From Rhodococcus sp. RD6.2 (GTDB taxonomy: Bacteria; Actinomycetota; Actinomycetes; Mycobacteriales; Mycobacteriaceae), in assembly GCF_001040705.1 (NCBI RefSeq), contig NZ_CVQP01000002.1, positions 62,001 to 126,000 on the forward strand: DNA of 64,000 bases. The letters run 5' to 3'. The notes under the pieces are model-generated. The model was not told where the DNA came from. It ran no database searches and was given only the letters and a program-made list of their open reading frames with translations. Each line of letters begins with the position of its first letter. Position 1 is the stretch's first letter. This document shows, in pieces, positions 23,763 through 32,841 of this stretch. The translations under genes and the position numbers were made by a program.

Positions 23763-24269
23763 GTGACAACCCCGCCCGACCGCGAGATCGAGCCGACGTC
23801 GGACGACGTCGACTCGCTCGCAGACCGCATCGGCAACCACCTCGTCCGACTGCAACGGGTTCGGGACCGGACCATCGCGCACGCGAAGGCCACCGACGGG
23901 ATCGACCCCGCGGCGTACGCCTGCCTGTTCCGGCTGATCCACGACGGACCGATGCGGTCGGGCGCGCTCGCAGAGGTCATGTACTCCGATCCGTCGACCG
24001 TCAGCAGGCAGGTCACCCAGCTGGTCGAGCGCGGCCACGTGGAGCGCCAGCCCGACCCGACGGACGGTCGCGCCAGCGTCCTAGCGGTCACCGAGAGCGG
24101 AAGGGCAGCGGCCACACGAATCCGCGCGCTCCGCAACGAGAAGCTGGGCCAGGTCGTCGCGGAGTGGTCCATCGACGACCTCAACGAGTTCACGCGCCTG
24201 CTCGACCGCTTCGTAGAGGACTACGAACGAATGCGGCCGATCTTCGACCGGGCGCGGGACGCGCGATGA
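23763..24269 (+). CDS. MarR-family regulator of the adjacent exporter
   Basis: A 168-residue winged-helix regulator: YACLFRLIHDGPMRSGALAE, VMYSDPSTVSRQVTQLVERG (recognition helix), HVERQPDPTDGRASVLAVTE (wing). The GTG start follows GAGGAG; another in-frame GTG lies six bases upstream. Its stop overlaps the ATG of an exporter gene (ATGA), so repressor and pump are co-translated, the classic MarR-pump layout. It probably represses its own operon until a drug-like ligand binds (family knowledge). Confidence 0.88.
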   Translation: MTTPPDREIEPTSDDVDSLADRIGNHLVRLQRVRDRTIAHAKATDGIDPAAYACLFRLIHDGPMRSGALAEVMYSDPSTVSRQVTQLVERGHVERQPDPTDGRASVLAVTESGRAAATRIRALRNEKLGQVVAEWSIDDLNEFTRLLDRFVEDYERMRPIFDRARDAR

Positions 24270-25987
24270 CCCTGGCGGAAGCCGCAGACCAGAACGCACC
24301 AGAACGCACCGAGAGCCACCCGACAGGGGACGAGGCTCCGGCGTCCGAGGGCGTTTTCACGCATCGGCAGATCCTGGTCGTTCTGTCCGGGCTGATGCTC
24401 GGCACGTTCCTCGCCTCGCTCGACGAGATGATCGTCGCCACCGCGATCCGCACCATCGCCGACGACCTCGACGGCTATGCCATGCAGGCCTGGGTGACGA
24501 CCGCATACCTGGTCACCGCAACGCTGGCCACCCCGCTGTACGGCAAGCTCTCCGACATGTACGGCCGAAAGCCGTTCTACCTGGCGGCGGTCACGATCTT
24601 CGTGGCCGGATCGCTGCTGTGCACCCTCGCACAGTCGATGTACATGCTCGCCGCGTTCCGGGCGATCCAGGGACTCGGTGCGGGAGGACTGCTGGCGCTG
24701 GGCCTGGCGATCCTCGGTGACATCGTCGCGCCGGCGGATCGGGCCAAGTACCAGGGCTATTTCCTCGCCGTGTTCGGTTCGTCCGCCGTACTCGGACCGG
24801 TGCTCGGCGGAGTGCTCGCCGGGCAGGACGTCATCGCGGGGATCACAGGCTGGCGCTGGGTGTTCCTGGTCAACGTCCCGATCGGTGCGTTCACCCTGGC
24901 CGTGGTGTGGAAGGTGCTGAACCTGCCGAAGACGCGCCGATCGGGGGTCCGGATCGACTGGTGGGGTACCGCGGCGCTGGTGGTCGGCCTCGTCCCGCTG
25001 CTGGTCGTGGCCGAACAGGGACGCATCTGGGGTTGGGGGAGCAGCCGATCGATCGCCTGCTACGTCGTCGGCGCGGTCGGCGTGTGCGTGTTCGTTCTCG
25101 TCGAGCGGCGTATGCGGGACGCGGCCGTGATCCCGTTGCGGATGTTCCGCAACTCCACCTACGCGCTGGGCGTCGTCATCTCGATCGTCGTCGGCGCCGC
25201 GATGTTCGGCGCCATCGCCCTGCTCCCGCAGTACCTTCAGGTGGTCCAGGGGTCGAGTCCGACCCTCGCCGGCTTCCAGATGCTCCCGATGATGCTGGGT
25301 ACGGCGACAGGCTCGATCCTCTCCGGGCAACTGATCGCCAGGACCGGCAGCTACCGGATCTACCCACTGATCGGCGCCGCGACGCTCACCGTCGGGGCGT
25401 TCCTGCTGCACTACGTCACCGCCGACAGTCCACTCGCTCTCGTGATGGCGGGCATGGCGATCATCGGGTTCGGTCTCGGCAACCTGATGCAGCCGCTGAC
25501 CCTCGCCATCCAGAATTCGTTGCCGCCGCAGGACATGGGGGTGTCCACCGCATCGGCCACCTTCTTCCGGCAGATCGGCGGCACCCTCGGCGTCGCGGTC
25601 TTCCTGTCCATCCTGTTCGCACAGCTGACGCCGAACATCACCGGTGCGTTGCACTCCGCCGCCGCCGATCCGGCGTTCCGTCAGACCGTCATCGACAGCC
25701 TGCACAGTGACAACCCCACCGACGCCGCGCTCGCCGCCGGCCTCGTGAGCGGTGACACCTCCGCCGCTGCCGAGGTACTGGACGACAGTTCGGTGATCCA
25801 GCAGCTCAGCCCTGTGTTGTCGAAGCCGTTCAAGGTCGGCTTCGCCGAGTCCATGTCGGCGGTGTTCCTCGGCGTGACCGTCATGTCGCTGATCGGTCTG
25901 GTGCTGGTGGCCTTCTGGAAGGAGGTGCCGCTGCGCACCGGCGGTGGTCTCGCCGCCGCAGCAGCAGAACGCGACAGGCGCGACTGA
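24266..25987 (+). CDS. MFS drug exporter, DHA2 (14-TM) family
   Basis: A 573-residue major facilitator of the EmrB/QacA type. The first helix carries LGTFLASLDEMIVATAIRTI (motif D1), and the loop 2-3 motif is LYGKLSDMYGRKPFYLA. Helix 5 has FGSSAVLGPVLGGVLAG (motif C, antiporter). Length and hydrophobic spacing fit 14 transmembrane helices, with a soluble loop before the last. It exports hydrophobic drugs or metabolites by proton antiport. It is controlled by the MarR gene, with which it overlaps by four bases. Confidence 0.9.
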   Translation: MTLAEAADQNAPERTESHPTGDEAPASEGVFTHRQILVVLSGLMLGTFLASLDEMIVATAIRTIADDLDGYAMQAWVTTAYLVTATLATPLYGKLSDMYGRKPFYLAAVTIFVAGSLLCTLAQSMYMLAAFRAIQGLGAGGLLALGLAILGDIVAPADRAKYQGYFLAVFGSSAVLGPVLGGVLAGQDVIAGITGWRWVFLVNVPIGAFTLAVVWKVLNLPKTRRSGVRIDWWGTAALVVGLVPLLVVAEQGRIWGWGSSRSIACYVVGAVGVCVFVLVERRMRDAAVIPLRMFRNSTYALGVVISIVVGAAMFGAIALLPQYLQVVQGSSPTLAGFQMLPMMLGTATGSILSGQLIARTGSYRIYPLIGAATLTVGAFLLHYVTADSPLALVMAGMAIIGFGLGNLMQPLTLAIQNSLPPQDMGVSTASATFFRQIGGTLGVAVFLSILFAQLTPNITGALHSAAADPAFRQTVIDSLHSDNPTDAALAAGLVSGDTSAAAEVLDDSSVIQQLSPVLSKPFKVGFAESMSAVFLGVTVMSLIGLVLVAFWKEVPLRTGGGLAAAAAERDRRD

Positions 25988-26078
25988 ACGAGCCGGGCGT
26001 GGCGTGCCGTTCGTGCGGCACTCAGGTGGGAGGATCGGCGCGAGCGGGACTCCAACCGGACGAGGCTCGGGAGTGCAC

Positions 26079-26702
26079 ATGACGTCAACGGACACGCTTC
26101 GGTCAAGAAGATGCCGCCGCCGAACACCCTGTACACCCGCGACACCACGCGCTGGCTCTACAGCGGCGTCACACTCAATCCCCTGTACTGGCCTGCGCGG
26201 CACGACGAGACCCTGCTGATGCATGCGATCTACCGATTCCATCCCGACTTCACCGATGCCACCGTGTGGTGGGGTGGTGCCGAGAAGGACTGGGGATTGG
26301 CGACTTTCGAAGGTGGCGACGTGATGCCGGTCGGCAACGGCGCGGTACTCAGGCATCCACACCTTTTCGCTGCGGCCCGGTGACAAGGTGCCCGAGGTGA
26401 CCGAGGAGACCAAGCCGTTCGTTGACGTGGTTGCGGAGGCGCTGAACTTCGACAAGCTCCGTGTGGTGCCGACCGGAGGCGGCTACTACGCCAACGAACG
26501 GCAGCAATGGGACAGCGGCAACAACCTCGTCGCGGTCGAACCGGGTGTGGTGTTCGCGTACGACCGCAACACCCACACCAACTCGGCGCTGCGCAAGGAG
26601 GGGGTCGAGGTGATCACGATCGTCGGAGCCGAACTCGGCCGCGGACGTGGCGGCGGACATTGCATGACCTGTCCGATCGTCCGCGACCCCGTCGACTTCT
26701 GA
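26079..26702 (+). pseudogene. arcA: decayed arginine deiminase gene with two internal deletions
   Basis: Three pieces of one arginine deiminase are strung together in changing frames. An ATG at 26079 gives MTSTDTLRS, an N-terminus like that of ArcA. From 26111 the frame shifts and gives [18 protein letters not shown] and [19 protein letters not shown], the middle of the enzyme. From about 26355 the frame shifts again and gives [20 protein letters not shown] through the active-site Cys segment [18 protein letters not shown] to the natural stop. About 140 codons are missing at the first junction and about 65 at the second. A working enzyme of about 400 residues cannot be made. Confidence 0.88.
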
Positions 26703-26710
26703 CGTCCGCC

Positions 26711-27403
26711 TCAGAGGCGGCGCATCACCGAGACGACGCGACCGAGGATCGCGGCCTCGTCACCGTCGATGACCGGGTATGCGTCGTTGCGCGGTTCGAG
26801 GGTGACGTGCCCACCGCGGCGGCGCAGCACCTTGACGGTGGCTTCGCCGTCGATCATCGCCGCCACGATCTGTCCCGAATGCGCCTCCTGCTGCTGGCGC
26901 ACCACGACGATGTCGCCGTCGCAGATGGCGGCATCCACCATCGAGTCGCCGCGCACCCGCAGGCCGAACACCGTGCCGGAGCCGACCAGGTCGCGCGGCA
27001 GGGACAGCACGTCGTCGGTGTGCTGCTCGGCGAGGATCGGGGTTCCGGCCGCGATGTCGCCGACAACGGGGACCTCCACCGACGCGTCCGAGGCGGAGCG
27101 TGCCGTAGTGCCCTGCAGGAAGGGGCGCACGTCGATCGGTCGCGACACCGCGGGGCTGCGTCCGAGGAAGCCCTTGTCCTCCAACGACTTCAGATGCTTC
27201 GACACCGTCGACGTCGACTGCAGGCCGACTTCGTCCGCAATCTGCCGGGTGCTCGGCGAATATCCGTGCGCGACAACCCAGTCCCGGATCGTGGCGAGGA
27301 TGCGCTGCTGGCGTTCGGGCAGCGCGCTGGGGTCGAGGCCGCCGAAGGGGTCGAGGTCGTCGTATCCGGTCACGTCGCGAATCGTAGTGGCGACCACCGA
27401 CAT
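26711..27403 (-). CDS. lexA: LexA SOS repressor
   Basis: A 230-residue LexA. The N-terminal winged helix shows PERQQRILATIRDWVVAHGY, SPSTRQIADEVGLQSTSTVS. The autocleavage site is the Ala-Gly pair in VVGDIAAGTPI. The catalytic Ser is in RGDSMVDAAICDGD, and the Lys in GEATVKVLRRR. It represses DNA-damage genes and cuts itself when RecA is activated. ATG 27403 (MSVVATTIRD) is preferred over 27427 because the upstream one lies inside the hairpin after ppa. No obvious SOS box (TCGAAC-N4-GTTCGA) was seen in the short upstream gap. Confidence 0.95.
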   Translation of the reverse strand: MSVVATTIRDVTGYDDLDPFGGLDPSALPERQQRILATIRDWVVAHGYSPSTRQIADEVGLQSTSTVSKHLKSLEDKGFLGRSPAVSRPIDVRPFLQGTTARSASDASVEVPVVGDIAAGTPILAEQHTDDVLSLPRDLVGSGTVFGLRVRGDSMVDAAICDGDIVVVRQQQEAHSGQIVAAMIDGEATVKVLRRRGGHVTLEPRNDAYPVIDGDEAAILGRVVSVMRRL

Positions 27404-27416
27404 ACCCCGAAACGAC

Positions 27417-27458
27417 AAGTGCGGCATTCCTCCGGTTTCCGGGGGGAATGCCGCACTT
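27417..27458 (-). terminator. 14-bp stem-loop after ppa
   Basis: AAGTGCGGCATTCC (27417-27430) and GGAATGCCGCACTT (27445-27458) are perfect inverted repeats with a 14-nt loop, located between the ppa stop and the lexA start, both on the minus strand. The stem would end ppa transcripts or reduce read-through into lexA. No long T-run follows. Confidence 0.7.
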
Positions 27459-27469
27459 CTCGGATGAAC

Positions 27470-27961
27470 TCAGTGGCCGCCGTTGGCCTTCAGGCGCTCG
27501 AACGCCTCCGCGATGACCTTCTCGGCCTCCTCGCGTCCGACCCAGTCGGCGCCGGTGACGTGCTTGTTCGGCTCGAGGTCCTTGTAGTGGACGAAGAAGT
27601 GCTTGATGGCATCCAGCTCGAACTGCGAGACGTCCGAGATGTCCTGGACGTGATCCCAGCGCGGGTCGCCTGCAGGCACGCACAGCACCTTGTCGTCGCC
27701 GCCTGCCTCGTCGACCATCTTGAACATGCCCACGGGGCGGGCCTCGACGATCACGCCCGGGTACACGGACTCGGGCAGCAGCACCATCGCGTCCAGCGGA
27801 TCGCCGTCCTCGCCGAGGGTGTCCTCGATGTAGCCGTAGTCGGCGGGGTAGCCGAACGACGTGTACAGGTAGCGGTCGAGCTTGACGCGTCCGGTGACGT
27901 GGTCGACCTCGTACTTGTTGCGCTGACCCTTGGGGATCTCGATGGTGACGTCGAACGACAC
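27470..27961 (-). CDS. ppa: inorganic pyrophosphatase
   Basis: A 163-residue family I soluble pyrophosphatase, hydrolysing pyrophosphate to two phosphates with Mg2+. Signature segments are [40 protein letters not shown] (metal-binding Asp cluster) and [16 protein letters not shown]. Length is typical. In mycobacteria it also lies next to dacB and divergent from it, as here (61 bp between starts). It pulls biosynthetic reactions, including those of the folate and CoA genes in this window, by removing pyrophosphate. Confidence 0.97.
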   Translation of the reverse strand: MSFDVTIEIPKGQRNKYEVDHVTGRVKLDRYLYTSFGYPADYGYIEDTLGEDGDPLDAMVLLPESVYPGVIVEARPVGMFKMVDEAGGDDKVLCVPAGDPRWDHVQDISDVSQFELDAIKHFFVHYKDLEPNKHVTGADWVGREEAEKVIAEAFERLKANGGH

Positions 27962-28021
27962 GCGTCTTCCTCGCTTTGTCTCGGTGAATGGTGCGACGAA
28001 CAGGGTAACCGGTCAGGGATA

Positions 28022-29497
28022 ATGGCGGACAAAGTACGACATGCAGCGTCCGGAGCCACGCGCCCGGACCATCAGATCATCGGAGGGATGTTGGGCAACG
28101 CAGGGGCGAAGGACCGCAAGATCGGGTCCCTGGCCGCACGACGGCGCACACGGGTCCGGCTCCTGCTCGGGGTGGCCGCTGTCGGCGTCCTCGCCGCGCT
28201 CGCCGCGGTCGTCGTGATCCAACAGCCCGGATTCGGGGCCGACGCGACGACCGCCACCACGGTCGCGGCGCCACCACCGGTCACCGCGCAACCGCAGGTG
28301 GCGCCCGTCTCCGACGGCGCACCGACGCCGACACCCGAAGCGCTGGCAGCCGCGCTGGCGCCCGTCGTCGGCAACCCGGACCTCGGCGCATTCACCGGAG
28401 TCGTGTCCGACGCGGTCACCGGGAAGGTCCTGTGGAGCCAGGGGCCCGACATCCCGATGATCCCGGCGTCGACCGCGAAGGTGCTCACCGCCGCGGCCGC
28501 GCTCCTCACGCTGCCACCCGAACACCGCGTCGCGACCCGAGTGGTGCAGGGCACCGAGCCCGGCCAGATCGTGCTGGTCGGCGGCGGCGACCCCACCCTG
28601 ACAGCGCAACCGGCCGGTCAGCCCGGCTACTACCCCGGCGCTCCACGGCTCGACGACCTCGTCGCCCAGATTCGCGGCACCGGCACCGCCGTGACGTCCG
28701 TCGTCGTCGACAGCAGTGCCTACGTCGGTCAGGCGATGGCCCGCGGCTGGATGCCGACGGACATCGCCGCCGGCTACATCGCACCGATCGAGCCCGTGAT
28801 GCTCGACGGTGCCCGCCGCGAAGCGCTCGTCGACGAGTCGTCCCGCAGCGCGACCCCCGCGCTCGACGCGGGCCACGCGCTCGCCGCCGCCCTCGGAGTC
28901 GCACCCGAACGGGTCACCGCGGGTGTCGCGCCGTCGGGCGCCGCACCCCTCGCCTCCGTCGAATCCGCGCCGCTGCGGAACCGTATCGGCCAGATGATGG
29001 AGCACTCCGACAACGTGCTCGCCGAGACGATCGGCAGGGAGATCGCGGCAAAGGTCGGTGCCGAGCCGTCCTTCGCGGGCGCGACCGCGGCGATCGTGCA
29101 GGTCCTGGGCGACGCCGGGTTCGACGTCAGCGGCGTCGCGCTGTACGACGCGAGCGGGCTGTCCGTCGACGACCGCATCCCCGCCCGCCTGCTCGACGAG
29201 ATCCTCACCGCTGCGACCGGCGACAGCATGCCCGAACTGCGTCCGATGCTCGACGACTTGCCGGTCGCGGGCGCGACCGGAACCCTCTCCGCGCGCTACG
29301 GAACCGGTGCCGGAGCCGGCTGGGTGCGCGCGAAGACCGGGACGTTGTCGCAGGCCAGCGCGCTCGTCGGATACGTCACCGATGTCGGCGACCGCGTCCT
29401 CGCGTTCGCGCTGATGTCCAACGACCGGTCGCCGGACGTGAGTCGTCCCGCTCTCGACGCCATCGCATCGACCCTACGGTCCTGTGGGTGCACTTAA
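28022..29497 (+). CDS. dacB: D-alanyl-D-alanine carboxypeptidase/endopeptidase (PBP4-type)
   Basis: A 491-residue class C penicillin-binding protein. One membrane segment (RLLLGVAAVGVLAALAAVVV, about residues 45-65) anchors it, followed by a Pro/Ala/Thr linker. All three active-site motifs are present: SxxK in IPASTAKVLTAAA, SDN in MMEHSDNVLAE, and KTG in VRAKTGTLSQAS. It trims peptidoglycan stem peptides outside the membrane. The gene ends SCGCT-stop exactly where the TnpB element begins, so the last codon or two and the stop may have been altered by the insertion. An internal ATG at 28088 is an alternative start. Confidence 0.92.
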   Translation: MADKVRHAASGATRPDHQIIGGMLGNAGAKDRKIGSLAARRRTRVRLLLGVAAVGVLAALAAVVVIQQPGFGADATTATTVAAPPPVTAQPQVAPVSDGAPTPTPEALAAALAPVVGNPDLGAFTGVVSDAVTGKVLWSQGPDIPMIPASTAKVLTAAAALLTLPPEHRVATRVVQGTEPGQIVLVGGGDPTLTAQPAGQPGYYPGAPRLDDLVAQIRGTGTAVTSVVVDSSAYVGQAMARGWMPTDIAAGYIAPIEPVMLDGARREALVDESSRSATPALDAGHALAAALGVAPERVTAGVAPSGAAPLASVESAPLRNRIGQMMEHSDNVLAETIGREIAAKVGAEPSFAGATAAIVQVLGDAGFDVSGVALYDASGLSVDDRIPARLLDEILTAATGDSMPELRPMLDDLPVAGATGTLSARYGTGAGAGWVRAKTGTLSQASALVGYVTDVGDRVLAFALMSNDRSPDVSRPALDAIASTLRSCGCT

Positions 29498-29540
29498 CGC
29501 TTCCCATGCCTGAAGGCAGGAGATTCCACGCTCAGACCGC
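29495..29540 (-). ncRNA. candidate omega RNA 3' end / right-end hairpin
   Basis: By analogy with other TnpB loci, the guide RNA scaffold overlaps the 3' end of tnpB and ends at this hairpin (29502-29511 pairing with 29514-29523, 8 of 10 pairs). The guide would then be read from the flank, here the last bases of dacB. The 5' end of such an RNA cannot be located by eye, and transcription is not shown. Confidence 0.4.
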
Positions 29541-30689
29541 AACCCGACCAACTCCTGGAGGGAGGTGATCAGATTGACTGACATCGTCAACACGTGTGTG
29601 GCCGCGCTCTGCCACAGCCAGGACCACCCCGGCAGCGTTCCGATCCCGACCCTCTACATGACCACAGGACCAGCATCGGAAGACTCGTTCACCGAGCCCG
29701 AGGCGCTGCTTGGCTCTCGCGAAACACCTCGAACACGTCATGCTCGTGTACGTGGGCCGCACCAACACCACCTTCCGGCCGGCCCGCACGCCCCGTTCGA
29801 TCAACTCTCGCTTCGCGCCGCCGATCGCAGCATCGGCGGCCTTGCGCGCCATCGTCGACTTTGCCAGGAATCTCGGCGTGAAATCCTCCACCGCGATCAA
29901 CTCGTGACTGTCGACGACGCGTTTCGCCCACACCCGCGAATCGTGTGCGGTCTGTCGGGCCGCTTGCTTCTGCAGCCTCGCGGCCTGACGCTTCGCCCGC
30001 CCGTAGCCCTTGGATTGCGGGCCCCGCTTTCCGGTGTGGCGGCGGGCCATTGTCCGCTGCGCCTTCGCCAACTCCGCCGCACACCGCTTCCGGTGGCCGA
30101 GATACGCCAGGTCGAAGGCGGCGTCGGTGGTGGTGGCCGTGGTCGTCACACCCCAGTCGATGCCGATCCCACCCGTCGCATCCGGGACAGGTGGAACCTC
30201 GCGTCGGACGACGAACGAGGCGTACCAGTGGCCGAGCGAATCCCGGGTGATCTGGACACTCGACGGCTCCGACGGCAACTCCCGCGACCACACCACGGGA
30301 ACGGAAACGCCTTTCGGCAGAATCAGCCGACCGTCGTGGATCCGGAATCCACGACGCGTGAACTCCAACGTCAGAGGTGCCTTCTTGCGGGCTTTGAATG
30401 TCGGCCGGCCACGACCCTTCAGCGTGAACGACTGATCAAGCGCCCGCGCATGCGTGCGCAGCATCTGCTGCTGCGCGACTTGCGATCCCTCCCGAAGCCA
30501 GGCGTTACGCGCCCTCGCCTTCGTCAGCATCTTCGACAGGGTTCCGAGTGTCGGCCGTGTGCCCGACTTCTGTTGGTGGACGGCCTCGTTCCACAGGAAT
30601 CGGCACCGATCCCACTCCGCGACCAGGGCATGCTCCGCCTGAGCGCCGGGCCGGAGCCGGAACGTGTACCGAACGACCTCTTCCCCCAT
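29532..30689 (-). CDS. tnpB: TnpB RNA-guided nuclease (OrfB, RuvC-like)
   Basis: A 385-residue TnpB that looks intact. The RuvC triad is visible: Asp178 in GGIGIDWGVTT, Glu268 in HELIAVEDFTP, Asp349 in HVEGRDRNAAG. The zinc finger has Cys319, Cys322, Cys339 and Cys342 (CSRC and CWSC). The N-terminal RNA/TAM-binding part includes RYTFRLRPGAQAEHALVAEW and the conserved GRGRPTFKARKK. TnpB proteins cut DNA matching an omega RNA made from the element's right end, which favours element retention. ATG 30689 is chosen because MGEEVVRYTF matches the usual start. Base composition is like the host's. Confidence 0.92.
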   Translation of the reverse strand: MGEEVVRYTFRLRPGAQAEHALVAEWDRCRFLWNEAVHQQKSGTRPTLGTLSKMLTKARARNAWLREGSQVAQQQMLRTHARALDQSFTLKGRGRPTFKARKKAPLTLEFTRRGFRIHDGRLILPKGVSVPVVWSRELPSEPSSVQITRDSLGHWYASFVVRREVPPVPDATGGIGIDWGVTTTATTTDAAFDLAYLGHRKRCAAELAKAQRTMARRHTGKRGPQSKGYGRAKRQAARLQKQAARQTAHDSRVWAKRVVDSHELIAVEDFTPRFLAKSTMARKAADAAIGGAKRELIERGVRAGRKVVLVRPTYTSMTCSRCFARAKQRLGLGERVFRCWSCGHVEGRDRNAAGVVLAVAERGHTRVDDVSQSDHLPPGVGRVAV

Positions 30690-30738
30690 GCACGGCAACG
30701 TATCGGAGACCCCCGACAGACAGGAGGATGGCGCTTTC

Positions 30739-30760
30739 ACTCTCCCGTGAACGAGGGAGT
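30739..30760. repeat. left-end hairpin of the TnpB element
   Basis: A stem CTCCC (30742-30746) with GGGAG (30755-30759) lies between the tnpB start and the metalloprotease gene, where the left end of an IS605-type element should be. It marks the probable boundary region but does not define the end base. Confidence 0.45.
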
Positions 30761-30778
30761 ACCCGCGCCAAACATCTG

Positions 30779-31831
30779 ATGACCGATGACCGGACCGGTG
30801 GACTCGGTGGGGCGGTGGACTGGGATGTCGCCGCACGCACCGGTGTCCGGCTGGTTCGGTCCGGGCCGCGCATCACCAGGGAGGAAGCCGAACGGGTCGT
30901 CGACGACCTGGCGGATGCGTCGATCCGTGCGGAAGGACCGGTCCGTGACGTCACCGGACTCGCCGACGGACTGCCGGTCCCGCAGGCCCGGATCGTGGAC
31001 AGGAGCGGCTGGATCAGGGCAGCGTCCGCGTCGATGGCGCACCTGACCGGTGACGACACCCCAGGAAGGACCGGGCTGCTCGGTGGGCGCCCGGCCGGGG
31101 TCCAGGCAGGCGCGATGCTGGCCTTCCTGTCGTCCGCGATCCTCGGCCAGTACGACCCGTTCACCGGCGAACACGGCACCCTGCTGCTGGTCGCGCCGAA
31201 CGTCGTCTCGGTGGAGAAGTCCCTCAAGGTGCCGTCCGCCGACTTCCGGTTGTGGGTGTGTCTGCACGAGGTCACCCACCGGGTGCAGTTCTCGTCGGCG
31301 CCGTGGATCGCCGACTACATGCGGGAGACCGTCGCGACGCTCGGGGAGATCGGCGACGACTCGATCCTCGATCTCGCGGGCCGACTCACGGGAGCGCTGC
31401 AGTCGCGGCGTCAAGGCGCGGACCAGCCGCCCGAGGAACGCGGCATCGTCGGCCTCCTCCGAGCCACCCAGGCGCAACCCCAGCGGGACGCCCTCGACCG
31501 GTTGCTCATGCTCGGCACCCTGCTCGAGGGGCACGCCGACCACGTGATGGACGCCGTCGGACCCGACGTCGTTCCGTCGGTGGCCCTGATCCGCCGCGCC
31601 TTCGACCGGCGCCGCGCCACCCAGAGCAATCCGGTGCAGCGACTGCTGCGTGCGCTGCTCGGCATCGACGCGAAGATGGCGCAGTACGTGCGAGGCAAGG
31701 CATTCGTCGACGCGGTGGTCGAGCAGGTCGGGATGGCCGAGTTCAACACCATCTGGACGGGTCCGCAGACGCTTCCGCGCACCCAGGAGATCGAGAACCC
31801 GCAGGCGTGGATCGACCGGGTCCTGGCATGA
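30779..31831 (+). CDS. zinc-dependent metalloprotease-like protein (DUF2342, Rv3626c-type)
   Basis: A 350-residue protein of the actinobacterial DUF2342/zinc-dependent metalloprotease family, also called coenzyme-F420-biosynthesis-associated. The metal motif HEVTHRVQF (HExxH) lies at about residue 163, with GTLLEGHADHVMDAV supplying a further Glu/His downstream. The family occurs between dacB and tilS in mycobacteria, as here apart from the TnpB insertion. Its substrate is not established. Its stop overlaps the tilS start (ATGA). The TnpB left end lies immediately upstream, so the native promoter may have been displaced. Confidence 0.85.
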   Translation: MTDDRTGGLGGAVDWDVAARTGVRLVRSGPRITREEAERVVDDLADASIRAEGPVRDVTGLADGLPVPQARIVDRSGWIRAASASMAHLTGDDTPGRTGLLGGRPAGVQAGAMLAFLSSAILGQYDPFTGEHGTLLLVAPNVVSVEKSLKVPSADFRLWVCLHEVTHRVQFSSAPWIADYMRETVATLGEIGDDSILDLAGRLTGALQSRRQGADQPPEERGIVGLLRATQAQPQRDALDRLLMLGTLLEGHADHVMDAVGPDVVPSVALIRRAFDRRRATQSNPVQRLLRALLGIDAKMAQYVRGKAFVDAVVEQVGMAEFNTIWTGPQTLPRTQEIENPQAWIDRVLA

Positions 31832-32841
31832 CCGAAACGCGCGGACGCCTGCCCGAAGGGCCCGCGCTCCTCGAGGTTCGGCACGGAATCCGGCGCTGGC
31901 TCGCCGCCCACGATCCGGTCGACGGTGTCGCGGTCGCGCTGTCGGGGGGAGCCGACTCGCTGGCGCTCACCGCCGCGGCGGTCGCCGAGATCGGAGAAGT
32001 ACACGCCCTCGTCGTCGATCACCGACTGCAGGCAGGCTCGGGCGATGTGGCGCAGCGGGCAGCGGACCGGGCGCGGACGCTCGGCTGCGCCTCCGCTCGG
32101 GTGTTGGCCGTCGACGTGACCGGGCGCGGTGGTGTCGAGGCGGCCGCTCGTTCCGCCCGCTACGCCGCGCTCGACGGCGCCCGCGCGAACCGTCCGGTGC
32201 TGCTCGGACACACCCTCGACGATCAGGCGGAGACCGTCCTGCTCGGGCTCGCCCGCGGCTCCGGGCCCAGGTCGATCGCGGGCATGCGGGACTGGGACGA
32301 GCCGTGGGGACGGCCCCTGCTCGGGGTGCGGCGCGACACGACCGAACGGGCGTGCGGCGAACTGGGACTACAGCCGTGGCACGACCCGCACAACGCCGAT
32401 CCGGCGTTCACGAGGGTCCGGCTCCGGACCGAGGCCCTGCCGCTGCTCGAGCAGATCCTCGGCGGCGGTGTCGCGCAGGCCCTCGCCCGGACCGCGGCCC
32501 AGTTGCGCGAGGACGGGGAGGTTCTCGACGCGTCCGCGGCCGAATTGCGACGAGCCGCGACGGTGCATTCGGAGACGGGGGGTGACGAACTCGACACCGA
32601 CGTCCTCGGTGCCGCACATCCGGCGATCCGCAGGCGAGCGATGCGAGAATGGCTGCAGGTCAGTGGGGTCGTCGGTCTCACCGACGTCCAGTTGCGGGCC
32701 GCCGACGACCTGGTCGGTCGGTGGCGCGGGCAGGGTGGTGTCGCGCTCGGTGGCGGTCGTCACGGCGCCAGGTTGGTGCTCACGCGGCGGCGTGGCAGGC
32801 TGTCGGTCGGGTTCGTCACGAGTGAACCCGCAGGTCGATGA
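31828..32841 (+). CDS. tilS: tRNA(Ile)-lysidine synthetase
   Basis: A 337-residue N-type ATP pyrophosphatase. The PP-loop is [36 protein letters not shown] and [20 protein letters not shown] are diagnostic for TilS. It adds lysine to C34 of tRNAIle(CAU), changing its decoding to AUA, and is essential in most bacteria. The protein is shorter than E. coli TilS and ends with a small C-terminal domain, as usual in actinobacteria. It is coupled by 4-bp overlaps to the metalloprotease gene before it and to hpt after it. Confidence 0.95.
   Translation: MTETRGRLPEGPALLEVRHGIRRWLAAHDPVDGVAVALSGGADSLALTAAAVAEIGEVHALVVDHRLQAGSGDVAQRAADRARTLGCASARVLAVDVTGRGGVEAAARSARYAALDGARANRPVLLGHTLDDQAETVLLGLARGSGPRSIAGMRDWDEPWGRPLLGVRRDTTERACGELGLQPWHDPHNADPAFTRVRLRTEALPLLEQILGGGVAQALARTAAQLREDGEVLDASAAELRRAATVHSETGGDELDTDVLGAAHPAIRRRAMREWLQVSGVVGLTDVQLRAADDLVGRWRGQGGVALGGGRHGARLVLTRRRGRLSVGFVTSEPAGR

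Larger units (their letters stand above)
29495..30770 (-). mobile_element. solo TnpB element (IS200/IS605 type, no TnpA), approximate ends
   Basis: The element sits between dacB and the metalloprotease gene, which are adjacent in mycobacteria. The 3' (right) end next to dacB contains the imperfect hairpin CCCATGCCT-GA-AGGCAGGAG (29502-29523), of the kind found at the ends of IS605/IS1341 elements and of omega RNAs. The other end has a stem CTCCC/GGGAG (30742-30746, 30755-30759). Only tnpB is present, so movement would need a transposase supplied in trans. The exact ends, target motif and any target-site change cannot be fixed without the empty site. Confidence 0.75.

Noticed and set aside
24221-26455. 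A 744-codon open frame opposite the MFS exporter gene
   Set aside because: It is rich in His, Arg, Gln and Asp with no recognisable fold and is fully covered by the MarR and exporter genes, so it is a shadow of high-GC coding sequence.
26111-26702. Two separate small functional genes at the arginine deiminase locus
   Set aside because: Both pieces match different parts of the same enzyme in the right order and neither contains a complete fold, so one decayed gene is the simpler reading.
27359-27470. SOS box for LexA autoregulation
   Set aside because: I looked for TCGAAC-N4-GTTCGA or a close variant upstream of lexA and saw none; the dyad there is the ppa stem-loop.
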